Source of the DNA: Mayamaea pseudoterrestris
Taxonomy: Eukaryota; Bacillariophyta; Bacillariophyceae; Sellaphorales; Sellaphoraceae
Length of the DNA stretch: 64,000 bases
NCBI GenBank assembly: GCA_027923505.1
Contig: BROI01000015.1
Coordinates: 434,001-498,000, forward strand
Direction of reading: 5' to 3'
The translations under genes and the position numbers were made by a program. The notes beneath the pieces were generated by a model. That model saw nothing but the letters and a program-made list of their open reading frames with translations, was not told the origin of the DNA and did no database searches. Of this stretch, positions 60,941 through 64,000 are shown in pieces. Positions within the stretch are counted from its first letter, which is position 1. The number at the start of each line of letters is the position of its first letter.

Positions 60941-62489
60941 TCAAGCGTCGCCCCAGGCTTTCAAGCGCCCAGGATCTATCGCTTCCAAGCTGGCTCTCAA
61001 GAAAGTCTCCACTTGCCGCATGGATGCCCGCTCCGTCTGGTTTTGCACATGACACATAATCATGGCTTGCTTGATCGCTTTAATAGCTGGGTCAGTGCTG
61101 TTCCAAACATCCGCATACACGGATGGGCGATGCCCACTTTTGACTTGATGGCGGGCCGTCTTGGATCTCACGTCTTGAAAGGGGAACTCTTTCTGTAGTA
61201 GTGTATACAAGACGTTTCCAAAGCTATACACATCCACCTTTTCCGATTGTGCTTCATAAGCGTATTCTTCTGGTGATCGATTCTTGCCAGGATTCTTTGC
61301 GACAAAGTAGAAACAGTTGGTGTCGGTCGTTACGTTTCGAAGAAGAAAGCGAGCGCGGTTAAAGTCATTTAGCTTGTAAACGCCGTCAATGAGAATATAC
61401 TGATTTCCAGCAATGTCTGTGTGTGCAATGGTTGCTCGATCCTCAAAGTCAACCGTATGAGCATCCGCTAGTCCCATGGCTGCTTGCGTTGCTGTAATAG
61501 TAAGACGATATTGAGTGAGAACCACACGCACCCATTCCTACAAACAATGTAGCCGTGAGCTCATGACACTCACCAATTTGCAGTTTCCGCACACTAGTCA
61601 CATTCTCCTCGGACCAAATTACTTTATTAATGTCTCCGCCGTTTGAAAACTCGAAAAAGGCTGACGTGGAGCAGTAGCCATAGACATCGACGACATGCTT
61701 ACTCGACGTGAGTCGCTCCAGCGCCATGGCGTCCCTGCGGTTGCGTTCAACGTTGCGGGCCGTGTAGTCGTGGTCGTATCGCAGTGTTTTTATGACGCGT
61801 CGCTGAAAGTCATAATCGGGAACCACCCAAACGTCGCGCCAAAAGCCATTGTTCACCATGCGGATCAAATCGTATATTACTTCATTGCCGGCGACTCGAT
61901 GATGAAAGGGACCCGCTAGCGAAAGCTCATGAATCGAGTTGCAGGTTGGATACTGTTGCGTTTGCCAAGCTGCATTAGGTTTACACTCGTCAGTTTCCAT
62001 GGGATCGGCGCGTCCACTCCGATAGTCGCTGCTGCTCGCCTCGTGGTCAGTGTTGGACATTGGGTAGGCGATTCGTCGGTTTCGTCGCGACGTCTGTTTT
62101 TGTTCCACTACCGTGTCATTTCTTCGTGTCGCGATTGCGTCTATATATTGTAAGACGCGTGGAAACCAGTATATATCTTGTAATTGCTTCCGAGAAGGCA
62201 TAACTGGTAGCGAAATGGATGACTTCGTTTGCCTCGAATCAACCTCATTGAGCGACAAGCTTTGACGGCGAATTGCCAAGTACATTGAAACTCCAGCATG
62301 CCAGCGATATGAGAAATAGCCGACCATCATCATGGCAAGTATAAGGGCAGATTTTGCTGACAAGAAAGACAGTCGACCCTTTGCTGTTGGTTGTTGCCGC
62401 GCTGACGACGAGCCGTGATGCATTTCCAGCCGATCAGAATCGTCGTCGTGTCTGTCGCGTACTCTCTTTCTCATTGTCACAGCAAACAT
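60941..62489 (-). CDS. Membrane-anchored divergent protein kinase
   Basis: Two exons (62489-61574 and 61491-60941, 82 bp intron) give 488 residues; the acceptor TTACAG restores QIATQAAMGLADAHTV. A hydrophobic segment at about 43-62 (SALILAMMMVGYFSYRW) predicts a type II or signal-anchored protein. The kinase domain (about 190-470) has a beta3 Lys (RRVIKTLRYDHDY), an alphaC Glu (DAMALERL), catalytic loop HTDIAGNQYIL (HRD changed to HTD, with Asp and Asn kept), NDFNRARF (DFG changed to DFN, Asp kept), SPEEY in place of APE, and VDVYSFGNVLYTLL. Key acidic residues remain, so it may be active. If anchored as predicted, the kinase domain would face a lumen or the outside, unless the N terminus is lumenal. 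Substrates unknown. Confidence 0.82.
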
Positions 62490-63116
62490 TTCATTCACAG
62501 TCAACAAATTCTGGTATGCGTATATGCTCAAAAACAATCAAGTCAAGGAGGAAGTGTCGATGCATGATATCATCCCAGCAGAAGACAAGTGCACACGGTC
62601 GTCCATGGTGGCGCGCGCCATCGCGGACGGTTGGTAACCGGTCAGACATCAGTCATAACCGGTGCGAATCGAGCTAACTTCACAAAGGAACCACCGGTTT
62701 GTGTATGCAAAATATTTATTAGTCGCTGACCAAAACTTAAAACAATGTTTTGGTTTCTCATTACCCATTGCCAGAACCGCCTTCGCTGTCCGAGCCCTAT
62801 GTTTTTGCTCTGTTCGACAAGTCGACTTCCTACGTACTTTACCAGCTTTAGTCTGCGTGCAGAAGATATTCTGGTGCGCCCTCTGTGGAGCCAGCCAATG
62901 CTGCTGTTACCAAAGCATATCTTCGATGTAACGTATTCAATGAGATGGGGCGCCTGTAGGACACGCATAAGGTACGCCGCAGCCATGGCTTTAAAAATAT
63001 CCTACCGGCAGTTTGTATAAGAATGAAACGGAACAAAACAATACAGAAAAGTCTATATAGCGTCTACAGCTTGTCTTTGCACATCAAGATTGTGGCATTC
63101 ACTGATTCAGGTAAAT
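62490..63116. other. Intergenic region between the kinase and MORN genes
   Basis: 627 bp with only short frames; includes the 3' flank of the MORN gene and the kinase promoter. Nothing recognised. Confidence 0.4.
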
Positions 63117-63984
63117 CTACTTGCGCACCGGCTGGCCCTTCCTCCACTCGCCTTGGTGGCGCAAGGTACCATCCGGCCGAACCTCCTTGCCATAACCATC
63201 CATCTCGCCATACACCCAGTTGCCCTCATACCAGCCACCATCGCTCCATGACATTTTGCCGTAACCGTAAAACTCACCCTCACGAAATTCGCCTTCGTAT
63301 ACACTATGATCAGTAAAGACGCACCGACCTTTGCCGTGCCTCATTCCATCGACCCAGCTGCCAGTGTATGTTGATCCATCCTGGTACGTCATCTTGCCTT
63401 CAATCATTTGGCCGTTAATGTACTCGCCTTCAAAGACACGACCATCGGCAAACTTCATGATACCGCGTCCGTGCTTGTGATCGTTCTTTAGGCCTCCTTC
63501 GTAATAGTCACCATCACCATTAGACAATCGGCCATGGCCGGTCCATCGACCATGCTTCCAGTCGCCTGCACAAAAGCAAAATATAACAAGAAGTAAGCAT
63601 CAAAGTATACAGTTTATCGTATCTGGCAAGAAACATCGTGACAGACTCACCTTCATACCAGCGACCAGCTCGATCATATTCCAGCCGTCCATATCCATGA
63701 GGCATGTTTGTTGCGTTACTGATTGATCCTGTATACGTCCCTTGTTCGCCGTAGGGATCGGTAACGACGAGGGCTTGGACAGGGTACGTCCCCGCGCCGA
63801 CTGAGCTGGAATGATCTGTGCCATTCTCTACCTTATTGCCATTGCTCTTGCCATCCCATGAAACAGACTTGTTATCGGAGGACCCACCTTTGGAGAGATG
63901 GTTAGCTAATGACGAGCGCCGCTTTTGCTTGCCGATGGGTCCGCTGGATGGAGTATTGCTCGACTGCGCCGACGACTGCCCCAT
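63117..63984 (-). CDS. MORN-repeat protein
   Basis: Two exons (63984-63651 and 63565-63117, 85 bp intron) give 260 residues from the ATG at 63984; the frame is open to the window edge, so an upstream start cannot be excluded. The N terminus MGQSS could be myristoylated at Gly2. Residues 1-75 are disordered. From about 80 onward there are seven or eight MORN repeats (YTGSISNATNMPHGYGRLEY, YYEGGLKNDHKHGRGIMKF, FEGEYINGQMIEGKMTY, YTGSWVDGMRHGKGRCVF, YEGEFREGEFYGYGKMSW). MORN proteins bind lipids or act as scaffolds at membranes and cytoskeleton. No kinase or other catalytic domain is attached. Confidence 0.92.
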
Positions 63985-64000
63985 GCTGCTCCGTCGCGAC

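Noticed and set aside
61492-61550. An earlier 3' splice site (TTTGTAG) for the kinase at 60941
   Set aside because: It puts the second exon in the wrong frame; the TTACAG acceptor at 61492 restores the kinase sequence.
1-64000. tRNA and other structured RNA genes
   Set aside because: Candidate B-box-like TTCGA sites I looked at, for example near 30330, lack a matching A box and a cloverleaf.

Overview
This 64 kb window looks like nuclear DNA from a diatom. The evidence is the set of families present: leucine-rich-repeat (LRR) proteins with Pro-Ser-Asp linkers and a Cys-rich tail, helicase-associated (HA) domain proteins, a silica-protein-like membrane protein with Lys/Ser clusters, signal peptides with an ASAF-like plastid-import site, and Golgi-type sulfotransferases. 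Genes are dense and lie on both strands. Introns are short (68-149 bp) and GT-AG; I built the exon models by hand from splice sites and reading phase. I saw no tRNA, rRNA, CRISPR array, virus-like element or large transposon. The species cannot be named from the sequence alone.

Left third (1-25.7 kb): the 3' part of a PP4 regulatory subunit 3 gene; a MIF-like gene with a non-standard N terminus; a type II membrane LRR protein; and a very large (about 2,103 aa) secreted PSD-repeat, Cys-module and LRR protein. Then come an AAAP amino-acid transporter, translation factor eIF2-gamma, a cytidine-deaminase-like domain joined to a long uncharacterised N-terminal region, an array of four TGACGT sites spaced exactly 42 bp apart in a divergent promoter, an unknown gene, a second type II LRR protein, and a PAT1-like mRNA decay factor.

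Middle (25.7-31 kb): a gene-poor stretch with broken coding pieces, one multi-exon gene of unknown function with 36 to 69 nt internal exons, and a 0.98 kb segment bounded by 38 bp inverted repeats that looks like a small non-autonomous DNA transposon.

Right half (31-64 kb): a TKL-like pseudokinase, a plastid-targeted HU-like protein, a sulfotransferase, a mitochondrial-type pyruvate carboxylase, a tandem pair of HA-domain proteins, a plastid-targeted HAD hydrolase, and two dispersed members of a TPR-like family. These are followed by a disordered Ser/Pro/Arg protein, a CRAL-TRIO plus bZIP fusion, a PX-domain sorting nexin, a silicalemma-protein-like gene, a SNIP1-like FHA splicing factor, a membrane-anchored divergent kinase and a MORN-repeat protein.

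The genes do not form a pathway cluster. Three themes recur: cell-surface or wall proteins (three LRR proteins and the silica-like protein), plastid or mitochondrial imports (HU, HAD, pyruvate carboxylase), and signalling or RNA factors (PP4R3, PAT1, SNIP1, eIF2-gamma, kinases, bZIP). The best candidates for new biology are the giant Cys-module/PSD protein, the silica-like membrane protein, the CRAL-TRIO-bZIP fusion, the deaminase fusion and the 42 bp TGACGT array.
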